DNA of 11,813 nt. Origin: Planctomycetota bacterium (GTDB lineage: Bacteria; Planctomycetota; MHYJ01; JACQXL01). The notes beneath the pieces are model-generated. The model saw only the letters and a list, made by a program, of their open reading frames with translations, made no database searches and was not told the DNA's origin. Below, piece after piece: positions 5,907 to 11,418 of this stretch; positions within the stretch are counted from its first letter, which is position 1; the number at the start of each line of letters is the position of its first letter. The position numbers and the translations under genes were made by a program. The stretch lies in the NCBI GenBank assembly GCA_030018555.1, contig JASEHY010000029.1, positions 1 to 11,813 on the forward strand, given 5' to 3'.

Positions 5907-6380
5907 CTATACTCGTCGTTTTTTACGGGGGCGGCAACCATTATGAGGTAAAGGGGTAATATCTTCTATAGTAGTAATTGTCAAGTCTCCTGCCATCAGG
6001 GCTCTGATGGCAGATTCTCTTCCCGAACCCGGTCCTTTTACTTTAACCTCTAATTCTTTGATGCCGAATTTACGGATTTTATCAATAAGACTGGCTGCTG
6101 CTCTCTGGGCTGCAAAGGGCGTGCTCTTGCGTGAACCTTTAAACCCTATTGTTCCACCTGAAGCACTGCAAAGCACATTGCCCTGTTCGTCAGTTATGGT
6201 AATAATCGTATTGTTGAAGGTTGATTTTATATAACCAATTGCCCTGGTTAGAGTCCGTTTAATCTTCTTCTTGGTCTCTTTAGGAGAGGGTGTTACTTTC
6301 CCCCCCCCTTTTTCTTTCCGCTTATCATCTCCGAAAGCTTTCGGGGCCGCATCCATTACTTTTGCCTTTTGTGTTCCCAT
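5907..6380 (-). CDS. rpsK: 30S ribosomal protein S11 with N-terminal extension
   Basis: S11 forms part of the platform near the ribosomal E site. The conserved body starts around residue 42 (L-T-R-A-I-G-Y-I-K-S-T-F-N-N-T-I-I-T-I-T-D). It shows S-A-S-G-G-T-I-G-F-K-G-S-R-K-S-T-P-F-A-A-Q, V-K-G-P-G-S-G-R-E-S-A-I-R-A-L and the C-terminal D-I-T-P-L-P-H-N-G-C-R-P-R-K-K-R-R-V. At 157 residues it is about 25-30 longer than usual; the extra part is an N-terminal lysine-rich extension. Within it lie the perfect palindrome CCGAAAGCTTTCGG (6331-6344) and an A5G9 run on the coding strand (6300-6313). The start at 6380 is supported by AAAGGAA 9 bases upstream, so the extension seems to be translated. An ATG at codon 9 is a weaker alternative. 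Neighbours rpsM and rpsD are standard. Confidence 0.96.
   Translation of the reverse strand: MGTQKAKVMDAAPKAFGDDKRKEKGGGKVTPSPKETKKKIKRTLTRAIGYIKSTFNNTIITITDEQGNVLCSASGGTIGFKGSRKSTPFAAQRAAASLIDKIRKFGIKELEVKVKGPGSGRESAIRALMAGDLTITTIEDITPLPHNGCRPRKKRRV
6300..6313 (-). repeat. A5G9 homopolymer tract in rpsK
   Basis: On the coding strand the sequence is AAAAAGGGGGGGGG, read in frame as Lys-Gly-Gly-Gly. The same 14 bases occur in rpsE at 11314-11327. Nine Gs are a typical slippage site for replication or transcription, and a probable source of sequencing error. Confidence 0.9.
6331..6344. repeat. Palindrome CCGAAAGCTTTCGG in rpsK 5' end
   Basis: A perfect 14-base self-complementary sequence inside codons of the S11 N-terminal extension (PKAFG). 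It is similar in style to the spacer palindrome CCCCGAATGCCTTCGGGG at 3178-3195, suggesting the extension contains repeat-derived sequence. Confidence 0.7.
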
Positions 6381-6547
6381 AGTTTCTAGTTCCTTTCATT
6401 TAGTTCGGAGCGGGTGAGTTAGCCGCCCCGATGTCCATCTTCGGCGAGCCTCCCGCCATTAGGGCGAGGTTCGCCTGCGGGCGACGCCCCTTTGGGGCGG
6501 TGGGTTCGGAGACTGCGAACTCATAACTACTAACTCCGAACTACTAA
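6381..6547. repeat. Palindrome-rich spacer between rpsM and rpsK
   Basis: A 167-base spacer without a gene. It carries the 58-base element copy B (6443-6500), a degenerate CCCGATGTCCATC palindrome (6427-6444), and the inverted words AGTTCGGAG (6402-6410) and CTCCGAACT (6534-6542) near its two ends. Near the rpsM stop are word repeats of the type CTACTAACTCCGAACTACTAA. The rpsK Shine-Dalgarno lies at about 6391-6397. Confidence 0.75.
6443..6500 (-). repeat. 58-base palindromic element, copy B
   Basis: Reverse complement of copy A (5768-5825) apart from about four single-base gaps. Conserved parts include the CCGCCCCAAAGGGGCGTCGC end, a GCGAACCTCGCC middle and a GGCGGGAGGCTCGCC end. Together the copies form a long inverted repeat enclosing rpsK. 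Confidence 0.88.
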
Positions 6548-6931
6548 TTAGGTCTTTTCAGCCGCCATCTTTCTGCCGGCTACGGTCTTGCGAGGACCTT
6601 TACGGGTTCTGGCATTGGAACGAGTCCTCTGACCTCTGACAGGCAACCCCTTACGGTGACGCAATCCTCTATAAGAACCAATATCTTTTAATCGCTGAAT
6701 ATTTTGAACAATCTGACGTCTTAATGCCCCTTCCACTGTATAGTGTTTATCAATTTCTATATTTAGTTTGCTTATCTGTTCTTCGGTCAGATTTTTCACC
6801 CGTATATTAGGGTCAATACCGGCTTCTTTTAATACCCGCCGGGAGGTAACCAATCCAATGCCGTAGATATAAGCAAGTCCTACTTCTATTCTTTTAGCAG
6901 AGGGTATCTCAACTCCAGCAATTCGTGCCAT
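6548..6931 (-). CDS. rpsM: 30S ribosomal protein S13
   Basis: S13 lies in the head of the small subunit and contacts the P-site tRNA and the large subunit. It is 127 residues, slightly longer than the usual 115-125. The N-terminus M-A-R-I-A-G-V-E-I-P is diagnostic, followed by L-A-Y-I-Y-G-I-G and the S13 helical core. The C-terminal R-G-L-R-H-R-K-G-L-P-V-R-G-Q-R-T-R-S-N-A-R-T-R-K-G-P-R-K-T is the signature. TAGGAG lies 8 bases before the ATG. It sits between rpmJ (43 bases upstream) and rpsK (167 bases downstream, separated by repeats). No odd residues are seen. Confidence 0.98.
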   Translation of the reverse strand: MARIAGVEIPSAKRIEVGLAYIYGIGLVTSRRVLKEAGIDPNIRVKNLTEEQISKLNIEIDKHYTVEGALRRQIVQNIQRLKDIGSYRGLRHRKGLPVRGQRTRSNARTRKGPRKTVAGRKMAAEKT

Positions 6932-6974
6932 AATATTCTCCTATAATCCGAAATCCAAAATCAGCAATTCCCAT

Positions 6975-7088
6975 TCATCCCTGTCTTTGTTTATGTCTTG
7001 GATTAGAACAGATAACTCTCACCACTTTTTTTCTTCTTACAATCTGGCAGTTTTCACAAATCCGTTTCACTGATGGTCTTACTTTCAT
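6975..7088 (-). CDS. rpmJ: 50S ribosomal protein L36 (zinc-binding form)
   Basis: A 37-residue gene found by translating the gap between infA and rpsM. It begins MKVRPSVKRICENCQIVRRK and ends NPRHKQRQG. Zinc ligands are Cys11, Cys14, Cys27 and His32 (C-x2-C-x12-C-x4-H), the canonical ribbon of the zinc-containing L36. Length matches the family exactly (37-38 residues). A purine-rich GGAGAGGT lies 7 bases before the ATG. The gene starts 16 bases after the infA stop, in the conserved order infA-rpmJ-rpsM. L36 is the smallest large-subunit protein and helps organise 23S rRNA near the L7/L12 stalk base. Confidence 0.97.
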   Translation of the reverse strand: MKVRPSVKRICENCQIVRRKKVVRVICSNPRHKQRQG

Positions 7089-7104
7089 ACGAACTACCTC
7101 TCCG

Positions 7105-7323
7105 CTAGCCTCCCCTATAGGTTATCCTGCCCTTAGAGAGGTCATATGGTGATATTTCTACCGTAACCTTATCACCGGGTAAAATCTTAATAAAATGCAT
7201 CCTCAGTCTACCTGCTACATGTGCCAGAATTACATGTTTATTCTTCAGTTCCACCTTGAACATCGCATTAGGTAATGCTTCTAACACCACTCCTTCTGTT
7301 TTTATCTGTTCTTCTTTTGGCAT
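7105..7323 (-). CDS. infA: Translation initiation factor IF-1
   Basis: IF-1 occupies the A site of the small subunit during initiation, with IF-2 and IF-3. The 72-residue chain is the standard length. It is a single OB-fold S1-type domain: E-G-V-V-L-E-A-L-P-N-A-M-F-K-V-E-L, then H-V-I-L-A-H-V-A-G-R-L-R-M-H-F-I-K-I-L-P-G-D-K-V and E-I-S-P-Y-D-L-S-K-G-R-I-T-Y-R. These are all family hallmarks. It lies 16 bases after map and 16 bases before rpmJ, so these three genes are clearly co-transcribed. The Shine-Dalgarno is weak, and translation may be coupled to map. The start follows from the conserved length and N-terminus. Confidence 0.98.
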   Translation of the reverse strand: MPKEEQIKTEGVVLEALPNAMFKVELKNKHVILAHVAGRLRMHFIKILPGDKVTVEISPYDLSKGRITYRGG

Positions 7324-7339
7324 AGTTATAGAGATACTC

Positions 7340-8125
7340 TCACGCTGTCAGGATATCACTTCCATCTCCTTTTACCAACACTGTATGTTCAAAATGGGCT
7401 GAGAGTTTACGGTCTTTGGTAACAACGGTCCAGCCATTAGTGATTGTCTCAACCTGATAAGTTCCCTCATTTACCATTGGCTCTATAGCAAGCACCATTC
7501 CTTCCTTCAGGATGACCTCGTTATCTAATCTGTTTGCCCGCCCGGACGAGCCGTTCGGACGGGTCTCTTTATCCACATAATTAGGTATCTGAGGTTCTTC
7601 GTGCATTACAGAGCCGATGCCGTGTCCGACCAAATCGCGCACGACGGAAAAACGATTCCCCTCCACAAAATTCTGGATGGTTGCCGAAATCTCGGATAAT
7701 CTTACATTTGCCCTAACCTTTTTTATTGCCAGATAAAGGGCTTGTTTAGTTACATTTATAAGATGTTTAGCGGTTTCTGATATATTCCCCACCGGCAGGG
7801 TAATCGCCGCATCCGCATAATAATTCTTATAACAGACCCCGATATCAATACTGACAATATCGCCTGTTTTCAGGAGTCGTTTATTAGGGATACCATGAAC
7901 CACCTCTTCATTAACCGAGGCACAGATATTTGCGGGGAATCCGCGGTATCCTTTGAAAGCAGGTATTCCTCCTTTTTCTTTAATATATTTAACTACGGTT
8001 TCGTCAAGTAATTTAGTGCTAATATCAGGTTTAATGACAGCGGACACCAAATTCAGAGCGCCTGCGGTTATTTCGCCTGCCTTGCGGATTAACTCAATCT
8101 CGCGAGACGATTTGCATTGTATCAT
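7340..8125 (-). CDS. map: Methionine aminopeptidase, type I, with in-frame insert
   Basis: Removes the initiator methionine from nascent proteins. It is a short bacterial type I enzyme without an N-terminal zinc extension. The pita-bread fold's metal ligands are visible: Asp94 (S-I-D-I-G), Asp105 (Y-Y-A-D-A-A), His168 (G-H-G-I-G), Glu215 (A-I-E-P-M) and Glu246 (H-F-E-H-T). The conserved His78 is in V-V-H-G-I-P. At 261 residues it is about 10-12 longer than usual. The excess lies around residues 185-203, between H-E-E-P-Q-I-P-N-Y and L-K-E-G-M-V-L. There the sequence T-R-P-N-G-S-S-G-R-A-N-R-L is encoded by an imperfect GC-rich palindrome (7541-7563). This loop is distant in sequence from the active-site ligands and may be tolerated. 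It follows adk by 32 bases, its usual neighbour. Confidence 0.97.
   Translation of the reverse strand: MIQCKSSREIELIRKAGEITAGALNLVSAVIKPDISTKLLDETVVKYIKEKGGIPAFKGYRGFPANICASVNEEVVHGIPNKRLLKTGDIVSIDIGVCYKNYYADAAITLPVGNISETAKHLINVTKQALYLAIKKVRANVRLSEISATIQNFVEGNRFSVVRDLVGHGIGSVMHEEPQIPNYVDKETRPNGSSGRANRLDNEVILKEGMVLAIEPMVNEGTYQVETITNGWTVVTKDRKLSAHFEHTVLVKGDGSDILTA
7541..7563. repeat. Imperfect GC-rich palindrome inside map
   Basis: CCCG (7541-7544) pairs with CGGG (7560-7563), and CGA (7547-7549) with TCG (7555-7557). They are separated by a tandem G-A mismatch, with a 5-base loop. It encodes the core of the extra surface segment in methionine aminopeptidase (RPNGSSGRA), so it looks like an in-frame palindrome insertion. 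Confidence 0.55.
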
Positions 8126-8134
8126 TATCTGCTA

Positions 8135-8153
8135 CCTGCCTGCTGCAGGCAGG
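8135..8153. repeat. CCTGCCTGC-T-GCAGGCAGG palindrome between adk and map
   Basis: Perfect 9-base arms around a single central base. In the mRNA the AGG nearest the map ATG (about 10 bases upstream), the only Shine-Dalgarno-like bases there, lies in this palindrome. Folding could therefore limit ribosome access to map. Confidence 0.75.
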
Positions 8154-8157
8154 TCCG

Positions 8158-8808
8158 CTATCTGCCAACAGCCAATTTCAGTTTTTCCCTGATATTTTGC
8201 CCTATAGATTCTATAGGAAGACCGCCGTTTATAGATATCAATCTATCCTGATAATAATCAACCAGATTTTTAGTCTGCTCAAGGTAAATCTGATATCTTT
8301 TTACGACGGTTTCCTGTTTATCATCATCGCGTTGATATAGTTCTTGGTCGCAGAGGTCACATTTATTGTCTGTTTTAGGCGGCGAATATTTAATATGATA
8401 ATTAGCCCGACAATTTTTGCAGACCCGTCTTCCACAGTTTCGCTCAATCGCAACCTCCTGCGGAATCTCAAGATAAACAACTTTATTAACCTCCCTGCCG
8501 AGTTCCATCATTGCCTTATCCAGTGCCTTAGCCTGATTGCTATTGCGGGGGAACCCATCAATAACAAAACCTTTGGTGCAATCTTTCTGGGCAACCCTTT
8601 CCTTTATCATATTGATGACATCATTATCAGGGACCAATTCACCCTGTTCCATAATCGCTTTGGCTTTGAGCCCCAGAACAGAAGATTGTTTCACCTGATC
8701 ACGAAGCATATCGCCGGTTGATATAAAAGGTGTTTTAAGATAATCGGCTAACATCAGTGCCTGAGTCCCTTTGCCCGAGCCCGGCGCACCTAAAAATACT
8801 ATTATCAT
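8158..8808 (-). CDS. adk: Adenylate kinase, long form with zinc-type lid
   Basis: Interconverts ATP + AMP and 2 ADP in the cytoplasm. Counting from the ATG at 8808, the protein has 216 residues. The P-loop G-A-P-G-S-G-K-G-T is at residues 7-15, S-T-G-D-M-L-R and V-P-D-N-D make up the AMP site, and F-V-I-D-G-F-P-R-N is the Walker B region. The lid domain has four cysteines, C-K-N-C and C-D-L-C, 16 residues apart, as in Gram-positive and other zinc-binding adenylate kinases. A GTG three codons earlier (8817) would also give an open frame. The ATG is preferred because it gives the canonical short M-I-I-V-F-L-G start, with GGAG about 10 bases upstream and another at 3. The gene is 28 bases from secY, in the conserved secY-adk-map order. 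Confidence 0.97.
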   Translation of the reverse strand: MIIVFLGAPGSGKGTQALMLADYLKTPFISTGDMLRDQVKQSSVLGLKAKAIMEQGELVPDNDVINMIKERVAQKDCTKGFVIDGFPRNSNQAKALDKAMMELGREVNKVVYLEIPQEVAIERNCGRRVCKNCRANYHIKYSPPKTDNKCDLCDQELYQRDDDKQETVVKRYQIYLEQTKNLVDYYQDRLISINGGLPIESIGQNIREKLKLAVGR

Positions 8809-8836
8809 ACGCTCCACACTCCACGCTCTCTGTCGC

Positions 8837-10171
8837 TTATCTTCTCCCCCGTATTCTCCCTTTTTTTAGAAAACCATCGTATTCCCTGACTAAAAGTTGC
8901 GATTCTATTTTCTGCATCAAATCTAAACCAACACCAACGACGATTAAGATTCCTGTCCCGCCCAGGAAAGAAGTTACATATTTATCTACGCCGAGCCCAT
9001 AAGATGCCATATTGGGCAGAAGTGCAACCAGCGCCAGAAAAGTCGCCCCCACAAGGGCTATCCGATTCATTATCCGTTCCAGATATATCGCTGTATCATA
9101 TCCAGGCCTGATACCGGGTATAAAACTACCCCACTCTTTAAGATTTTCAGACATCTCAACCGGTCTAAAATATAATGCAGTCCAGAAATAAGTAAAAAAG
9201 TATATTAGCACCACAAAAATGAGACTGTACCAAAAACCGGCCTCACCACGGCTAAAGATAGTATGCAAAAAATCTGACTTAGACACTCTGCTCACCATAT
9301 CAGGGAACGCCATTAAGGTAGAGGCAAAGATAACCGGCATCACACCTGCCTGATTTATCCTTAAAGGCAGAAAGTGCCTCTGTCCACCGAACATCTGTCT
9401 GCCTCTGATATGCTTTGAATACTGGACCGGGATTCGTCTTTGGGCTTGGGTCATATAAACAACTGCTATGATAACCCCTATATATATAAGTATAATCAGG
9501 ATAGGTTTATCAGACGAGATGGTGCCGGAGGAAACATCCTGATACATTTGAACAATTGCGTGAGGCATACGGGCGATAATACCGGTCATAATAATTAGCG
9601 AGGCACCGTTACCGATACCGAATTCTGTAATCTGCTCGCCGAGCCACATCACAAAAAGTGCGCCTGCGGTTAGCGATAAGATACCTGTTATCGCAAAGGA
9701 AAGACCACCCATACTCTCAACCAGCGGTCTTCCACCATGCTCAACCCCTTTAAGCCACATCACCGCTGTGATTGACCATAAAAGGGAGATGGGCAGAGCC
9801 AAGAAGCGCGTATACTGACTTATTTTACGATAGCCGGAAGGACCTTCTTTGCTCAACGCTTCAAGTTGCGGAACGACCTTCACCAGAAGCGAGAATATAA
9901 TAGAAGCGGTAATATACGGCATAATGCCTAAAGAGAAGATGGAGAAATTTTCCACTGCCCCGCCGGAGAAGAGCGAGACAAAACCATATAGTTTTCCCGC
10001 ACCCTCAGCAAAACTGCTCATAAAATCCTTTATCACCATCCTATCAATGCCAGGAATAGTAATAATAAAGCCGAGCCGAAAGACCATCAAAAGCCCGAAT
10101 GTAAAAAGGATGCGCCGTCTCAACTCAGGCACCATAAAAATACTAACAATAATCTCTTTTATTCTTTGCAT
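8837..10171 (-). CDS. secY: Protein translocase subunit SecY
   Basis: Central channel of the SecYEG translocon in the inner membrane. The 444 residues fit the family (about 420-450), with ten predicted membrane segments. The first is F-G-L-L-M-V-F-R-L-G-F-I-I-T-I-P-G. Then follow the N-F-S-I-F-S-L-G-I-M-P-Y-I-T-A-S-I-I signature (about 76-93), a segment near G-A-L-F-V-M-W-L-G-E-Q-I-T-E-F-G-I-G-N-G-A-S-L-I-I (SecY signature 2) and the cytoplasmic R-R-I-P-V-Q-Y-S-K loop. After that come I-N-Q-A-G-V-M-P-V-I-F-A-S and the basic C-terminal tail. It lies 19 bases after rplO and 28 before adk. The Shine-Dalgarno is weak; the start is set by family N-terminal length. Confidence 0.98.
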   Translation of the reverse strand: MQRIKEIIVSIFMVPELRRRILFTFGLLMVFRLGFIITIPGIDRMVIKDFMSSFAEGAGKLYGFVSLFSGGAVENFSIFSLGIMPYITASIIFSLLVKVVPQLEALSKEGPSGYRKISQYTRFLALPISLLWSITAVMWLKGVEHGGRPLVESMGGLSFAITGILSLTAGALFVMWLGEQITEFGIGNGASLIIMTGIIARMPHAIVQMYQDVSSGTISSDKPILIILIYIGVIIAVVYMTQAQRRIPVQYSKHIRGRQMFGGQRHFLPLRINQAGVMPVIFASTLMAFPDMVSRVSKSDFLHTIFSRGEAGFWYSLIFVVLIYFFTYFWTALYFRPVEMSENLKEWGSFIPGIRPGYDTAIYLERIMNRIALVGATFLALVALLPNMASYGLGVDKYVTSFLGGTGILIVVGVGLDLMQKIESQLLVREYDGFLKKGRIRGRR

Positions 10172-10190
10172 CTTACTTTAGGCCTTTTGT

Positions 10191-10652
10191 CTACGTCCCG
10201 ATGGCTATCGGGGTTACCTTTCCGCCTTTCTCCTGTATCTTCTTAACAGCAGACTCTGAGAAAGAGTGAACGGATAATATCAGGTTCTCTCGTTCCAGGT
10301 TCCCGTTTCCTAATATTTTTATTCTATCAAACTCCCCTTTAATCAATCCTTTTTCCCTGAGGGTCTGTTCATTTATTGTATCGCCGTTAGCAAAGCGGTT
10401 AAGGTCTCGCAGATTAATGACAATTACTTTATCTTGGAATCTGGTATTATTAAATCCTCTTTTAGGGGTTTTTCTGATAAGAGGCATCTGACCGCCTTCA
10501 AAATAGTTTCTCTGGTGGAAACCTGAGCGGGCGGATTGACCCTTACCGCCACGGCACGAGGTTCCACCGTGACCACAACTATCCCCACAACCTCGTCTCT
10601 TATGACGCTTATGATAACGTCTCACCGCCTTATGTAATTGAGAAAGATTCAT
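10191..10652 (-). CDS. rplO: 50S ribosomal protein L15
   Basis: L15 is a late-assembly large-subunit protein. At 153 residues it is within the usual 140-155. The N-terminal M-N-L-S-Q-L-H and the glycine/arginine-rich extension (R-R-G-C-G-D-S-C-G-H-G-G-T-S-C-R-G-G-K-G-Q) are typical apart from three cysteines. The middle contains F-E-G-G-Q-M-P-L-I-R-K-T-P-K-R-G-F. The globular C-terminal part includes L-I-L-S-V-H-S-F-S-E-S-A-V-K-K-I-Q-E-K-G-G-K-V, where most L15 end shortly after. Here TPIAIGT follows, encoded by a CCCGAT-type palindrome (10197-10212). The start lies 4 bases after the rpsE stop, and AAAGGG at the end of rpsE acts as ribosome site, so translation is coupled. The usual rpmD between rpsE and rplO is missing. 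Confidence 0.97.
   Translation of the reverse strand: MNLSQLHKAVRRYHKRHKRRGCGDSCGHGGTSCRGGKGQSARSGFHQRNYFEGGQMPLIRKTPKRGFNNTRFQDKVIVINLRDLNRFANGDTINEQTLREKGLIKGEFDRIKILGNGNLERENLILSVHSFSESAVKKIQEKGGKVTPIAIGT
10197..10212. repeat. CCCGAT-type palindrome at the 3' end of rplO
   Basis: CCCGATGGCTATCGGG is a variant of the CCCGATG-TC-CATCGGG repeat found at 3919-3934 and 11421-11440. Here it lies in coding sequence and supplies the final residues of L15 (PIAIG). Confidence 0.75.
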
Positions 10653-10656
10653 AATT

Positions 10657-11349
10657 CTAACCCTTTAGCATAGATTTTCGCTCTTGATATGTCCTGAGTG
10701 TTTTAAGTGCATTAATAGTGGCTTTCACAACATTCATAGAATTAGTACTTCCCATAACCTTTGCGAGAATATCCTTTATGCCGGAGAGTTCCAGAATGGC
10801 TCTGACCGTAGAGCCGGCAATGATACCGGTTCCGCGACAGGCAGGTCTGATAAGCACCGAGGTCGCGCCGTGTCTACCCCAGACACGATGAGGTAAAGTA
10901 GTATCCTTTATCGGCACCGTTATCATATTTTTCCGTGCCGCTTTAATCGCCTTTTCAACCGCAAAAGGAACCTCATTGGCTTTACCCAGGCCATAACCAA
11001 CATTACCACTACGGTCACCGACCGCAATAAGCGCTGTGAACCCGAATCTTTTACCGCCTTTTACAACCTTGGCACATCGTTTAATCTTAATAACGATTTC
11101 TTCCCCGCCTCCTTCCATCCTGGTGGAATAGGGACGGGCGGATTTCCCCTTTTCCTTTTCTTTATCACCCTTCGCTTCAGGAAGCGTTCGCAGAGCAGGT
11201 CCGGGTCCTTCTCCGCCAGAGGCGGATCTGTCCGCCAGAGGCGGAATTGCCTTGAGGACTGCTTCCGACAAAGCGACACTTCCGCCGCCCGGAGAAGGAA
11301 CAGCGCCTTCCTGCCCCCCCCCTTTTTGTTTGGTATCTATATTTTCCAA
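10657..11349 (-). CDS. rpsE: 30S ribosomal protein S5 with long N-terminal extension
   Basis: S5 helps maintain decoding accuracy and shapes the mRNA entry channel. The conserved part begins near residue 80 (E-E-I-V-I-K-I-K-R-C-A-K-V-V-K-G-G-K-R-F-G-F). It includes the double-stranded RNA-binding-like domain and G-D-R-S-G-N-V-G-Y-G-L-G-K-A-N-E-V. Then come R-G-T-G-I-I-A-G-S-T-V-R-A-I-L-E-L-S-G-I and G-S-T-N-S-M-N-V-V-K-A-T. Total length 230 residues, about 65 more than usual. The extra N-terminus is low-complexity, rich in Gly, Pro, Ala, Lys and Glu. Its DNA contains an A5G9 run (11314-11327) and two exact TCCGCCAGAGGCGGA palindromes (11212-11245). The TTG start at 11349 has an AAAGGAG site 8 bases upstream. 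The internal ATG at 11118 gives a normal-length S5 but lacks a properly spaced site. Either could be used; the long form has better signals. Confidence 0.94.
   Translation of the reverse strand: MENIDTKQKGGGQEGAVPSPGGGSVALSEAVLKAIPPLADRSASGGEGPGPALRTLPEAKGDKEKEKGKSARPYSTRMEGGGEEIVIKIKRCAKVVKGGKRFGFTALIAVGDRSGNVGYGLGKANEVPFAVEKAIKAARKNMITVPIKDTTLPHRVWGRHGATSVLIRPACRGTGIIAGSTVRAILELSGIKDILAKVMGSTNSMNVVKATINALKTLRTYQERKSMLKG
11212..11245. repeat. Two direct copies of the palindrome TCCGCCAGAGGCGGA in rpsE
   Basis: Identical 15-base palindromes (TCCGCC-AGA-GGCGGA) lie at 11212-11226 and 11231-11245. On the coding strand they translate as PPLADRSASGG within the S5 extension. A degenerate copy lies in the rplQ-HIT spacer at 3143-3157. 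Confidence 0.88.
11314..11327 (-). repeat. A5G9 homopolymer tract in rpsE
   Basis: The coding strand reads AAAAAGGGGGGGGG, giving Lys-Gly-Gly-Gly at residues 9-12 of the long S5 form. It is identical to the tract in rpsK (6300-6313). Confidence 0.9.
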
Positions 11350-11355
11350 AATTAG

Positions 11356-11364
11356 TTCTCCTTT
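11356..11364 (-). promoter_or_regulatory. Shine-Dalgarno deciding the rpsE TTG start
   Basis: The minus strand reads AAAAGGAGA here. It ends about 6 bases before the TTG at 11349, with the GGAG core about 8 bases away. It is the best ribosome site near any possible rpsE start and argues that the N-terminal extension is translated. Confidence 0.7.
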
Positions 11365-11378
11365 TACTGGCTGTTAGA

Positions 11379-11396
11379 CCCCGATGAATATCGGGG
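11379..11396. repeat. CCCCGAT-GAAT-ATCGGGG palindrome upstream of rpsE
   Basis: Perfect 7-base arms around four bases. It is a member of the CCCGAT...ATCGGG repeat group. It lies in the rpsE leader, 30 bases upstream of the start codon and close to the ribosome site. Confidence 0.8.
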
Positions 11397-11418
11397 GAGT
11401 TACAGTAAATTAGCCCTC

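Noticed and set aside
8344..8721. Plus-strand 125-codon open frame inside adk
   Set aside because: It is fully antisense to adk, whose protein motifs are unmistakable; it has no family match that I recognise.
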